This document shows positions 48,891-61,740 of a stretch of DNA of 64,000 nt, piece after piece. Every line of letters starts with the position of its first letter. The stretch's first letter is position 1. The stretch covers positions 1,790,629 to 1,854,628 of the forward strand of contig JAJKFH010003165.1 of NCBI GenBank assembly GCA_023333565.1, written 5' to 3'. The DNA is from Puffinus mauretanicus (Eukaryota > Chordata > Aves > Procellariiformes > Procellariidae). Under the pieces are notes generated by a model. The model did not search any database and was not told where the DNA came from. It saw only the letters and a list, made by a program, of their open reading frames with translations. Position numbers and translations under genes: made by a program.

Positions 48891-49242
48891 GAGCCATCGC
48901 CTCTGGCAACTACCTGGAAAGTGAGGCTGTAGGTGGTAAGGTCTCTTTCCAAGTAACTAGCTTATTAGGACGAGAGGAAATGGCCCCTCCCAAGTTGCTT
49001 GAGGAGGTTTAGACTGGACATTAGGAGGAATTTTTACTGAAAGTATAGGGTCAGCCTTGGAACAGGCTGTCCAGGGAAGTGGTAGAGTCACCATCCCTGG
49101 AAGTATTTAAAAGACGTGTAGATGAGGCCCTTAGGGACATGGTGTAGTGGGCATGGTGTGTTGGATTGACGGTTGGACTCGATGATCTTAAAGGTCTTTT
49201 CCAACCTACTGATTCTATGATTCTATGATTCTAGATTCTATG
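48891..49242 (+). repeat. CR1 3' end with ATTCTATG tail
   Basis: The 3' region includes GACTCGATGATCTTAAAGGT and ends in three or four ATTCTATG units, the diagnostic 8-base tail of bird CR1 elements. One unit is disturbed (CTAGATTCTATG). This tail fixes the orientation and the 3' boundary. Confidence 0.93.
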
Positions 49243-49466
49243 ATACTCCCCTTGCAGGCTGATGGTTTGCATTTCAGTTCTGTTTCCCAGAACCTTTTTG
49301 AAATTGGCAGGCGGATTTTTACATTTCTTTCAGCCTGAAGAGTGAAGCCATGTAAATGGAAGATGATTGAGGTCATAGATATATTTAGGTAGTTGGTTCT
49401 ACTTTTATTTATCTTCAGTTGCTAATCAGTTATCTTTTATACCTGAGCGTCTTTGCACGGTACTGT

Positions 49467-49501
49467 GAAGCAAGTATCACACTGCTTGTGATACTTGTTT
49501 C
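49467..49501. repeat. 15-bp hairpin with 5-base loop
   Basis: GAAGCAAGTATCACA pairs with TGTGATACTTGTTTC across the loop CTGCT. All 15 positions pair, 14 by Watson-Crick and one by G-T wobble. It lies 225 bp after the CR1 tail and outside the element. Confidence 0.9.
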
Positions 49502-49810
49502 TGTTGACATAAAAATAGTATTTTTGCTGGCCACAGCTCTTCAAAACTTAATTTATTTAGAATTTAAGTTTGAAACAAAACCTAAGAAACAGTCTCTTTT
49601 ACATTACATGTTTACAGGGTCTTTTGAACATTTTTGAACTTCTTTAATTTGTCTAAGTACCTCTGTTGTCCACTGAGTAGTATACCTGGGCAAGGGCTGT
49701 TCGCTGCTCTTGTTCTAATGAAATACCTGTACCTGCAGCAAAAAAACAGCTGAACTCTCGGTGGCTTGGAAAAGATGTATTCAGAGTTCAAATTTCACGC
49801 TATTCCTGCC

Positions 49811-49865
49811 TTTCTATATTTGAGAATATAGAAAGCCATTTCACTCCGTGCAGTGAAATGGCTTT
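49811..49865. repeat. Two adjacent perfect hairpins
   Basis: The first is TTTCTATATT with AATATAGAAA across the loop TGAG (49811-49834). The second is a 13-bp perfect stem, AAAGCCATTTCAC with GTGAAATGGCTTT, across an 8-base loop (49832-49865). The two share three A residues at the joint. Confidence 0.9.
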
Positions 49866-52800
49866 TTCTTGTCTAGGGAATAAAGGAGGTGTGCATGCAT
49901 TGTATGGCTTATAAAAAGAATCTGACAACCTTTCTGTAGCGAGCCTTGGCTGACGAATCCATGTGGTTCACATTCGGTTTCTCTAAAGGGGTGTCAAAAT
50001 TTAATGCTCCCTTGAGAGATGCCTGGGTCTTATCAGGCATGGCTGACTCAAAAAGAAAAATAAGTAATGTTTTTTCTTTCTAATGATTACTATCTAAGCG
50101 TTATCAACAGTGCGCAGTTAAAAGGATTTCCTGAATATATCCTCTACTAAATCAAAAACTGTTAGGAATTGCTAATGGGGAATTGACTATTACAACAGTA
50201 CTTAAATATTCGGCAGTAGTGTTCAGTTGCTAAAGGCAACGTAAGTAAAGTTTGGGTTTTTTCAGGCTACGGTGCCCTCAGGTATGCAGGAAGAGTAAGT
50301 TCTGATCATAACTACCTGTAAGGTAGTCTGCTGTTATTTCATACTTGGATGCTTTACATTTTTGAAGCAGGTGAATGAATCTTTGGAAATGATACTGAAG
50401 GCTGTTTGGTATTTCATCATACAATTGAATTGTTTACTTTTAAATAACATCTTACATATTTTTTTTGTGTGTTACTTTACCTGAATCTGATTATCAATCA
50501 CCTTTGCTATGCTGCCATGAAGGTAGATGATCCTATAATTTTATGACTGCTACCGTGCTGTGTAATTCCACTAGATTATAGCCAGTCTTCACTGTTCTTG
50601 TTTTCTGTAGATGATCAAATTTTTTGAAATCAAGCATCTTAAATGGCTAAGTATGTCTATAGGTACCTGGTGTGTAGCACCCAAACTTTGGCCTGAGTGT
50701 CTGTATCTCCTGAAACTTGCAGTTACTTTCTTCTGGTGTTGATAAGGGTATAATATTTGCAAAGGTTTACATATTTAGAAGGTTGGTTGCATTGTCTGGG
50801 ATGTCAGAGTTGACTGAGAGACCTAAATTAGGTAGTGTTTAATGTTGATTATTTTCTCCTTTTGCTTGTGTGTTTGTAAAAGGTCCTGTTATGCTCATCT
50901 ATACGTGACTTGGCTTATGGATTCAGTATCCTTGCAGGCTGAAATTCTCATTTGAGTAGATTACTGTCTTTTTTCCAGTCTGGTCCTATTAATAAATATC
51001 CTGAGGCTTGCAAAGCACTTTGTTGTTTAAACACAAGCGGTGGAAAAGAATCTGAAGATCATCGTTTGATAGATAGATATTAAGCTTGCTTAAAAACTTG
51101 GAAATACAGTTATACTTTCCAGGTGGGGTCTTGAATGAGCATAGTAGTGCTATCTGTATGAAAACTAAACCAAAACAAAAACCAAACCCCTAAACAAATT
51201 GTGTAGAGAGAAAACCATAGGTACTTGCAGCCTGGTTCTGTTCTTGCTGAAATATGTCCCGGCTCTTGAAACAGATGTTGAGTCCAGCTTTGTGCAGAGG
51301 CCACACCCTCTGTTTCTCTTGGCAAATTGTCTCACATTCCAGCGACCCTCTGGGCAAAACATCCTTTAATTGGTACTGTGGCCTTAAATGTTTCCTTTTT
51401 TCCTCTGTGGTAAATTGTTCATGCCCTATATCATTGCAGGCTGTCATTAGTATTTGCATACTGTGATTATGTACCCCTAAAAAGCAGTTGCACATATTGA
51501 GTGTTGGAAATATTCCCCATTTCCATTTAAGTTACCTTAAATAAAAGCAAGTGAGTAATTTGTTTTAGTGTGGAGTATGGTACCGAGGAACTTGTGGCAG
51601 AACGTCGGAGATTTTGTGGGTTTGCAAGCAGAGATCTCTGTGAGTAATTGGGGAAACCCCTGATTAGCTGGCTGCTTCCTCTCCCAGATGCCTGTTTCTG
51701 TGGTCTTTCCCTGTGAGTGCTTTCGTACTCGGGTTCAGAGCCCGTTCCAGCACCTGAGCACATCTGGACAAATGGTAGAAACAGGTGGTAGGAGAGAAAG
51801 AGCATGACTTGGCTTTTTACCGGAGGGTGGAGGTCTTTCAGAGTTGCAGCTGCTGAATCTCATACTACTTGTGCTGTCTGCAGTGTCTTGGAAAGGTGGG
51901 GGTAGGAGCAATCACCAGAGGGGTTTTGTTTCAACCTGTATGAGAAGTAAGCATGAACCTCAGGGGCTATCCTTCTAGTGAGGGGTGCGAGATGTTCAGG
52001 TCTTGAGAAGATGTATGTATCTCAATGACCTGTTTTCACTGGAGATATGTCTGACATACACCTGCATAGCTCTCAGCATCATTTGGGTGACAGGCAGTGC
52101 ATCTTAACACTTCTGTTCAGCTCAGGAATTGGAGATGACCCTTTCTAGTAGGGAGCTGCTGACCTGTGTCCTTGTAACCTCAGAGTTGAATTGCCGTGGT
52201 GCTGCACGCCTGGGGCGACTGTTGGAGGAACACCGGAGACTGCTGCTAGCGGAGGTGTAGTACCATGTAACAGCTCAGCATTGCATCTCTCGCTTCCAGT
52301 TTCGTGTGATGTACAAAAAGCCTAAACCATCCAGGAGCAAATGGCAAAAGATTTCGCCTACTTCCATGCGATGTCACGTGGGGCCGTGAGTCAATCCTGT
52401 TCTTAGCATGTCCTGGCATTTTTGGATTTAAAGCCACTGGGGCTTCCAGAGAAGGTTCGTAGTCCCTCTTCTTCAGGAGAAAGTGAACTGCTCAGTTTGT
52501 TGAGCTTCAGGACACACAGTTTTTTCTTTCAGGCAAAGACTTTGCTGGTGCATCATTCTGGCAGGCGGCTGGTTCTGGGCTGCTTTGTTTTCATGTGGCT
52601 GGGTGAGCCCACAGTTGGATGTTCTGGCTGCAAGAAATGAAGTTGCTAGTGATGAGCTTTGTTTTTGGAGTTAATAAGGAGCATCAGTATGAATTCCTCT
52701 ATAAATATTTATGGAATTTTTTTTTTGCATGTCCTTGTCCTGAAATGTATTCAAGAGGTCTGATTTAGCTTGACATAAATCTGAAATTCATCTAAGGCCA

Positions 52801-55052
52801 CAGGAAAACAGACTAATTACATGCAAAGTTGAGAAATTTATTGCCCTCTTACCTATGTTCTTGAATGCATCTGCATTTTATTCAGGATTTTCCATGCACG
52901 ACTGCACAGCCCATGTGGATCAATGTCAAATTCTGTATTTATGGAAATTTAAGATGATAAAAATGTTGCAACAGGGGAGAGTTAATCTCTACCAGAATCA
53001 CAGAGGAGAAGAAGGGTAATGCAGAAAGACTATGCAGTCCTTCTCCATAATTACTCTGTCAAATGTTTTTGTGTGAGGGAGAGTGTGAGTTGCTTACATT
53101 TATTTACAGAAAAGATGCTGTTGTCCTTTCTGATTGCTAATCAGTTGATGATTCACCTTCTGGCTAATTATTGGTTTTTTTTGGAGGGGGGTGGGGGGTG
53201 TAATTCTCCCTGCTGTGAGTTCTCTAATGGAGAATAGTTGTCCCAGTACAGGTGATTCATGGCATCAGAAGTAGCCCTTGCAATTCTTTAATTATCTGAT
53301 AGCACTGTAGTCTTTGAAAGCATTCCTTGATGTGAGAAATTTGGGAGTCTGTTTATTGAGTCTTTTTTCATGAATTTGGAGAATTTGTTTGTTGTCAGTG
53401 GTGCTGAACAGAACTATATATTTTTACTTCTGGAGAGGGTACATAATAGCTGGAGACTATTTAAATCCTTCAGTGCTAGAACAGCATTTCTGGCTATAAA
53501 TTAAAGTTGTCATAGTATGCCTACTAGACTGTAAATTAGACTGAACTGGGGTCAAGACTGTGGCCCTTCCTGCAGTGGGATGAATTTGGGTTTTCCCATA
53601 CTGTGTGTCACACCATTTTATATCACTTTTCATTTATGCATTTCCATCATCCATTTAAAGTCACCTAATTCTGTATTTGCGTTGGTGCAGGCTTTCTCAA
53701 ACCCAGGTAAGCAAGACCTATTTTCGTGCCTTTAAATATGTCATAGTGGCATTCAGACATCTTCTGTGAAGTGATGGGAAAAAATGACGCTTTGGATTTT
53801 CAGCTTTGTTGTCTTTAAGTGACTTTTAGGTCTGCACAGCTGAATTTGAAAAGATGCCTTTGCTAGGAGCCAGTCCTCTACGTTTAGCCAGCTGAAGCCT
53901 CGGGCTGTGGTTTTTTTTCTTTCTCATGTGGTGTTGCCAATACAAAATACCCAGTAATTGTTACTGTGCAGCAAAACTCTTTTAATGCTGTTGCAACTCC
54001 TTTTCTCTCTGCAGGGCTGAAAAAGATGAAGGGCAGTATTTCTGTCCCTAGAGTAAATAGAGGGTAATTGAAATGCACACAGAGCACATCTGATGAGTAG
54101 CAAGCTGCTGTTTTTTCTTTTTTCTGTCTCTGAGCATAACCCCAAAGTGTTTGGCAAGAACTATTACTGCCAGGAAGCCCTTACAGTTATTATCTATGAC
54201 TATAAATACGGTACCTGTTACCTTAACTTGCATGTAACATTAAGCAGAGTTGACTTATATCTTTCTTTTGGCTTATTTTGTACCAGTTGTTTAAATCACT
54301 TGCCCTTTATGTAGAATTCATGTCTGAAAAAGGAATTCCAACTGAAGAAGAAACATTGAATTCCTTTCCTTTAGTAACATGTTCCTGAGGATGTTTTTTT
54401 TTTTGTTTATTGCTTTTTTTTTTTTAAGTTCTCTTAAATTCTGTCTCTTGCAAGAAAATGAGAAAATGACCCATTGTGAAATACAGATACTCTGTAGGTC
54501 ATCCACAACAATTTCATAAAAACTCTGTGCAGAGCACATTATCAGCCCAACTGGTCTTGTAGCGTTTCTGGTGGAATATTTACACTTTTTAATCAGTTTT
54601 CTAGTCTTCAGTATATCTTTGGTGTTAAAATAAATATAATGCAATTGACTATTGATAATTATTTACTTTAATGTGTGAGGTTTTGCAAATTAGAAAATCC
54701 CTTTCACTAAAAGTCACAGGAAATAGCAGGGTTTTCCACTTCTCCCAAGTTGTGTATGTGTGTGTTTTCATATTTAATTTGCTAACACACATTCTCCAAG
54801 GTAGGTTTGTCAGAACTGAGATCTTCATGCCGTTCTCCTTTGTTAATTATATTTCCTTTCATTTTCCTGGTGTCATTTTGCAACATGAGGCTCTAGTTTG
54901 AACCCTTCAGATTCACTTGTGCTGGAGGGCTTCAGCTGCAAAGGTGTGGAAGACAGACGTTAAAATGATGCCCTCTTTGTTTTTCCCCTTGTCTCGTATG
55001 GATTGTCATCGCATTGTGTGTGTTAGTCTTGTGTTTGGGACACTTGTATGTT

Positions 55053-55090
55053 TGATCTCTAACTAACTTGATCTCTAACTTGATCTATCT
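55053..55090 (+). repeat. Short tandem repeat of a TTGATCTCTAAC-like unit
   Basis: TTGATCTCTAACTAAC, TTGATCTCTAAC and TTGATCTATCTAAC follow one another, a small imperfect tandem array. Confidence 0.75.
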
Positions 55091-58000
55091 AACACTGTTC
55101 CTCTCTTAAGGGTTCTAGGCCAGGCTAAGTCAAGGTTTCATTTTACAGGGATGAATGTGTTGTTTACAGTATGTATTACAAACGCTCTATCTGAAGTTTT
55201 CTGAAATGCTGCAACTTTGCTCACACTGAGGTCTGGAGTAAAACAAACTTCATCTTCACTGAAAGTAGATTTCAGTCATGGCTTCTGAAAATCCCAGCAT
55301 TCGCATGGCTGCTTGACAAGGGTGAGGATGGTTTCAGTGTTCTCAGAATTACTTACGTGGTCTTTGTTTAAAGTAAGTTTTTATCCGTTTCCTTTTTCCA
55401 TTTATACATGGCCTCTCTTCTGCTGCATTGTTCTATGTGTGTAGCCTCATGCAGCCCCCTCCGCTCCCCAGCACAAAAAAAAATCTTACGTGGTACCTCT
55501 TTCTTCCACGCAGGCATCTGAATCAACTGTTAGAAATTACTCTAGGTAATTAGGTAGGTTAACTTGTACCTCTGAGGTTTGTTTTAGATTCTGTGGAAGC
55601 TCAGGGGATTTTTGAATCTGTTTGGTTTTTGTAATTTTTTTGCAAGTAGTCCAGCCAGAAACTTGTATCTTATAATGAAAACTCAAATTGTGGAATAATC
55701 GATCTTTTTCCTTCCCTAGAATGCTTTGTATACTGTTGTTATGTCCTATATGATTATAACAGTTGGAAACATGGGATTTTGTTAAACACCTTTTATCAGT
55801 ATTTTTAGTTCTCAGGAATTCAGTAATTCTCCTGTGATCAGAAGAAATTTGAATCCTGTTTCTGTTCTTGGTTTCATTAAAACAGGATGTTCTATAAATT
55901 TCCTTTAAAATCATGGACAATGTGTACTGCAAAACTTTGGAGTTCTTTCTGTGTGAACTGATACATTGGTGTATTCAGTGCTAGAGAGACTAGCATTAAA
56001 AATATGTGTTTCTTGCTTTAAAAGGCAAATTACAAACATTTCTTTTCTCTCTGGCAATCAGCACACAGGTGGAGTTGAACATTTGAAAGCAAACTTGATC
56101 TGAAACATATCTTGTCGTCTTAGAGCTATTTTAGTTAACCACAAATCAGAAACAGAGTGTATCCGTTTAAGCAACCATGCCAGATCCTTAGGGTAACCTT
56201 TATGTTGCCCCTTTTCTTTTTTGAGCATATCAGTTCCATAATTTTTAATGAAATCACATTTATAAACTGATAGGAGCAGAGCTTGTATGTAGCTTGTTCT
56301 GTAAAGTGTTCAATGCATTTTGGTGCATTCAGAGGTAATAGTGTTGGGAGTGTGTACATATGTCCTTGGTTTTCGCAGATAACCTTGTTAGGTTCTTGGT
56401 GATTCATCTTGCTGTTTTCTGGCATAAATATTTTTTTTTTCCAATTAATGGTAATACTATTCAGTTTTCTGTTAACTCAGTAGAATTCATATTTATCTAT
56501 TAAGGATGCAAAAGCAAGGGAGAAAATAGGAGGTCACATTTATTCTGGGATAAGTATCTGCAGTTAATGGAGTTACCATGAGGAATTAATGTGTCTTGCT
56601 ATTCATATTATTTAATTCCACTTGAACTGGCCTCTGGCTATCTTCGTGGATCCTTTTGAAAGCAAGCTTGGAGCAAGGCAACAATAAATACTCTGACTCA
56701 TAACAGTGCATATTTAGGTATTTAGACAAATATTTAACTCTAAGTGCAGTTTCTCAATCTGGCTCCAAGTAAGCAGATAAAGAAACAGGCCTTTTTGATT
56801 GCATTGGTCAGGCGAACAAGGTTGCTTTTACATGAGCTTTCTTTGAATCTCCTAAGGGCTTCTCTGCTTGAAGCAGACGTGGGAAAACAAATGGCTGTGT
56901 ATTCCTGTCACCCATTGTAGTTATATCTTATGATGAGTTTGCTTTGCATTTGGGATTGTCCTTTTCGTCCATGTTGTGCTGCACACAGTTCAGATGGTCC
57001 CAGCCCTGTGTGGTGCTCTCAGCCTCAATGATGGTTATAAATAAGAAAATCTAGTGAAGGCTGAAGGTCAGGACTGTTCTTGCCCTACTGCATTGACCTG
57101 CTTTGAGCAACCACAAGCTACAGGGGCGTTCTCATTTGTTTCAGATGAGGAAAGTAACATGGTGTCTGGGTGGGCACTGCAGCTGCACCTTACTGGGTTT
57201 AGCTGGGTGTCTTCCTGAGCTCCGTCCTGCCTGTAGCAGCCGGTTGCTGCAAGACCACCGCCTCTTTGGCCAGCGCGCACCAGGGTTTGACGCGTGCTCT
57301 GTTTGAGAGAGTGTAACACTTTAAAAGTTCCTTGGATAGAAATTGTGCTGACGCTCAAAAAAGGGCTGAAAAACGCCCTATCCTCTTGTGTTAGGTGAAT
57401 CCCGAGTTTTTTCAACTAATTACCAATGGTTTGGGTTTCATTAGTTCTGGAGGTTGTTAGCTCCCAAAGACTTCAGCTGCAGCTTTGTTTGCTCAGCATC
57501 ACTGAAGAGCAACACTTGGAGACTAAGTTATACATTCGTGTAATCTTTCTGGCTTATAAAACCCCTGCTGACACACCCATGTAAGTGAAGGCCATGCCAG
57601 GACGCAGACCTACCTTCCCACCATGTTAGCGAGGAGCAATGCTCAAAAGAAGATGTTTCTTTAGGAAAAGAAACCCTTGTAATGTAATCACAAGCATGTC
57701 TGGTTTGTATCTTTCTGTTGTGTATATATATATTACAATGTCTTAGTTACGTATTTGTGTGCATTTTAATGCTATGTTTGTATATACTGTTCTTTTATTT
57801 CTTCTCTGCTAGGAGTATTTCACTTGAGGTTATCCACAAGATTACCCAGTCACCACATTATGATTGGTCTCTAACAAATGTCGTTGGCATTGCCACCACA
57901 CGAGAGAGCGAGCAAGGCTTGCTGGCTGGCGGCGTGAGGGTGTGACAGAAAACTTTTTGAGTACGGGCATTTCTTGTATCCTGTAAAAAAGGGAGCAGCA

Positions 58001-58778
58001 TCCCATGTTCTGATGCAAGGCTAGATTTTCTGGTGTAATCCTAATTGTGACTACGGACTGTTGTGTTATTTTCAGTGTTGGTGTTACTGAGACCTCACCT
58101 GTGAGTTTCGGACAATTATTTCTCTGAAATACTTTTCCTTAAAACCCCTCTCTTTTCAGTGGTAGCTTTTATCTTTCAACAGAAATAATTTTAATTAAAA
58201 AGAAGGAAGAAAAAAAAGGGCAAGTTGAGTTTTGACAGCAGCAGAAGTAGTTGCATTAGTTCTGGCAATGAAAAGTGTACCAACCTGGAGAAAAATGTAA
58301 GGGCCAAGATGTATGTATAGGTAAAGCACAGGTGAACTTACAGTCATAACATTGATGCAGTTGACTTTTACTGACAGCTGTGTTTGCAGAAGGGTGCCTC
58401 TTCTACAACACATAGGCTGGATCTGATGCATAAAAACAACTTATCCAGAAATTTTTCAGGTCGTATAATAGTCTTGACAGCCTGCTTTCTGTTGCCTTCT
58501 TTTGATGCCTGTGTACCTCTTCCCTACTTCGGGATCAAAACTGTGTCTGCCATTTGACCTTGTGCTGGGGAGAGTCTGCAATGATCCTACAGGCCATTTC
58601 TTAGTCCCAGGTTTTTATATTTGTGTCAGGAGTGTTTGGTAGTTTTTTGGCTCACTTATAGGTTTATATCCTCTTAAATGTATTTAAATTACTTACTAAA
58701 TGACCTCTGAAACATGTACTTCTAGTCTTAGTAAATCTATGTAGGTGTAACTTGAGCACCAAGGAAAATTGTACAATG

Positions 58779-58824
58779 GAAAAAAAAAAAGGGGGAAAAA
58801 AAAGAAAAAAAGAAAAAAAAAAAG
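58779..58824 (+). repeat. Polypurine A/G tract
   Basis: About 46 bases of A with scattered G. It is low-complexity and likely to vary in length. Confidence 0.9.
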
Positions 58825-61524
58825 AATAGCCTTTCTTGAGCTCCTTTAAACATCCGCATGCCCCCCATTGCTTCAGTACACATCTTCCTCCCATTTGTAG
58901 TAGGCTTAGATTGTTTTTAGCACTCGCACTTTACTCTATTTCCTGGAGACTGATGCGATTTAGCACCGCAGAGGGACCAGAGGAAATGATCTCTTGACTG
59001 AGTCTATTAATTATTGTTCCCCCGAGAATCAATTTCTTCTTCAGAAAGAATGGCAATAGCAAACAGAAAAAGCACTCTGGAAACAAGCTAGTGCAATTAT
59101 TACTCACGTGTTTGGCAAATTAGGGGACTGATCCTTTTCCTGAAGGTTTCAAAGAAGCATATTCGTTCTGTTTTGATGTAACTTTTTATAAGAAAATCAA
59201 TCTTTGAGCCTGTAATTCTTCATACTTGCTTGAAGCTTGAAAGTGATTTCTTTGGAAGGAAAATATTTGGAAAGTTCAGCAAAATTCCACTTGGCCAGTA
59301 TCTAGGAATGTAAGACACGGGGGACCTCCTGGGCCGTGGATCCCTGCCCCTTTCTGTTGCACGCAGCTACGTGTAATCCCTTACATAAACACAGCAGGCT
59401 CTGGGTCTCAGAAGTAGTTTTTCTTCAGTTCAATCCTTCAGCTGAAGGGCTCTTCCAGAGCTCTGCGATGATAGTCATCTTTTCATATTGGCCTAAATTT
59501 ATGCTTGGGGCAATATGAGCTTTTAGCTTAAATAGCGCTTTTGCTGCCCTGGTATTTATCCAGGTTTTTCCCCCTTCATTTTGTTTTGGCTGAGGAAGGG
59601 GAGCTGGCTCTTTGCTGTGGTGGACATCTTTATTCTGTGCCTGTACCTAGAAACTGTCCTTTGCGCTTGTTGCTTTCTTCAGGTGTGGACTTCATGCACA
59701 GTGGAAACAAATGGCTGCCTGGGAGAGCAGAGTGACGGGAGCTCATATTGTGGCCTGAAGTCAAAGAGAAAATCTCCTCTGTGCAGATCCCTCCCCCACC
59801 CCCACTGTAAATGGAGCCCGAGCTTTGCAGTTGACATCAACGTTGCAGCATTCTTCATTTAGATGAACACTGCCCTTGGCGACCTTTTCAACTCATAGCT
59901 TTTTTTTTTTTTTTTAATTTCCCATCTTTTAAATAGATGCCCTAATCGCTTTATTCTGCAGTTCCTCAGAAGCAGCATCCCCTCAGAGACTGGGATCTGC
60001 TGCCTCTGCAGGCGGAGGAGGGGGAAGCCGAGCACTAATCTTTCTCACTCCGCTGGAGCTTCTCTTGAAGTGTGTTTTGCGTGGCTCCTGGTTTCAGGGA
60101 CAGAAGAGGGAGAGGTGGAGTTGGGAGGTAGCAAACTGTAGCTGCGGGGGATGAAAAAGGAAGGAAAAGGGCAAAGTATTGATGAGAGAGAGAGAGGGAA
60201 GGGTATAGCTGAGGAGACCCCACTGCCGTTGTGTTTGGAAGCCAGCCGGCAGCCCGAGCACTGATCCCTCGCAGCCCCTGCAGCCCCCTACCCTTGCACC
60301 AGTGCCCCTGGCACAGCCCAGGGGGTATAAAAACTCCTGGTGCTTGGAGTAGCAACTGTGGAAGAAGCTCCTAGATGCCTCCCTACCACATTAAACCATA
60401 ATAAGCGAAGCAGATATTCATTACTGTGGGGAAACCTTTTGCTGACATGAACAGATTTCTTTTATTTGCACCACTACTACTGTGACAGTAACTAATTTTT
60501 GTATGGAGGAAGCCTTCAACTTTTACATTTACTTAGCAATAGTTGTGGTTACATTATCATTGGGAAAATCGCACTTCTGCCTGGAACGTAATACACATAT
60601 TTGACAAAGATGACTACAACTTAAATGTGAACTTCAGTCCCCTTCCTCTCCCTAATTCATTCGCTTCACCGGTGCTATTCATTCTGTTTTGCCAAACTTG
60701 AGAAAATAGAAGATACAAGATTAAAAAGACACAGAACAGTACATACTGTTTAAAGAAAATCTGTTGCAAACTGAGTTAATTTAAAAATTACATACATTTT
60801 CCATTCATACTGGCTTTATTCCTCTGTTGCATGGCTACACTTAAGATTTAAAATCATTATCTTTGTGCTAAGCAGTGGCCCTTTGTGCTGTGCATGCTCA
60901 CCAGGGATATGTTGCATTTTCTGGGGGAAATGTAATTTATACTTGTAAAATTTTAAGGATGACATTACATTAAGTAAGGGAGTTTTTTTGCATGTCATGA
61001 ATCTGAATGGGGAAGAAGAGGAACAGATCTATATATGCCTCATTGTTTAAAGTGTAAGTGTGCCAGCTCTCTCCTACATCTTTTTCCCCAGGGCTGTAAA
61101 GTTTTAGTAGCACTTAGCAAAATGTTCAAAGGAAATACATGCCAATATGATTTTAAGGACAGCATAAGGCATTTTGAAGTAGTGACTCATGCGAAGTGTT
61201 AATAATACAACTGCACTCAAATTGCTTAAAGCTGCTTTTGTTACACTACAAAGGTGAGAGGTGCTTCTGAAATGCCAAATCAAGATTAAATTGTCTTCAA
61301 ACTTGTCCGTCTGTAAACATCTGTCTAATGTAGATAATCTTCTGTTAGGTCAGATTGGCTAATTCTAATTCTCTTACTTTTTTTGAGCGAGGGGGTCCAC
61401 AAACTTAAGAAGTTTCAAAAAGCTTGGCGAAGTTTATGAAGTTTTCAATTTTTCTGTCACTAGGAGTACTTCAAAAATGGATTCTGTTCTGTATGAAATA
61501 AAAAATTATGTTAGTTGTCCTTCC

Positions 61525-61740
61525 CAACCTATTCACACAGTGCCAGAATGGCGTGGGGGTGGTGAGAAGGTTATTCCAGTTATTGGTGGCCCGGAAGGCC
61601 TCCTGGTTGATGGGGTGGAGCAAAGACCCCATGCGCTCCCCCTTGTCCTGCTTTAGGCTTCCTGGGCAGGTTTAAGGTGCGAGGTGCAGGGATGGTATTA
61701 GGAGTCTGCTGTAGATGCCAAGTTCAGCTTTGCTCTACAA
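61525..61740 (-). other. GC-rich coding-like patch, unidentified
   Basis: A GC-rich block stands out from AT-rich flanks. On the minus strand it reads through as LKQDKGERMGSLLHPINQEA and then FRATNNWNNLLTTPTPFWHC, preceded by an acceptor-like TTAAACCTGCCCAG and followed by a GTGAAT that could be a donor. It could be an antisense exon, a fragment of a processed pseudogene or a piece of a transposon that I do not recognise. Confidence 0.2.

Larger units (their letters stand above)
45735..49242 (+). mobile_element. Long CR1 LINE, 5'-truncated and inactivated
   Basis: A roughly 3.5-kb copy of the avian non-LTR retrotransposon CR1, in the same orientation as the surrounding gene. In order it contains the C-terminal esterase-like part of ORF1, the endonuclease part of ORF2, the reverse transcriptase in two broken pieces, and the 3' tail of ATTCTATG units. 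At least four frames are needed to follow the coding remnants, with stops between them. The 5' end is truncated within ORF1, as is usual for target-primed insertion, but far less severely than in most bird copies. No target duplication is visible, as expected for CR1. Separate parts are listed below. Confidence 0.93.
49243..61524 (+). other. Intron 1 continued (inferred), no confirmed exon
   Basis: AT-rich DNA with chance frames. Three stretches have both a good acceptor and a good donor (about 50.27, 53.66 and 57.81 kb) and are discussed as findings, but none is supported well enough to call. Simple repeats: TA run at 57.72 kb, purine run at 58.78 kb, poly-T at 59.90 kb and GA run at 60.18 kb. 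Confidence 0.4.

Noticed and set aside
48270..48909. Minus-strand frames of 83-185 codons inside the CR1
   Set aside because: Antisense shadows of the GC-rich reverse transcriptase remnant.
54318..54644. 108-codon minus-strand Lys-rich frame
   Set aside because: It is a translation of A/T-rich runs, with poly-Lys and poly-Asn-like segments and no splice or domain support.
58076..58099. 24-base exon-like interval after TTATTTTCAG with a GTGAGT donor
   Set aside because: The frame fitting the first exon contains a stop; too short to support otherwise.
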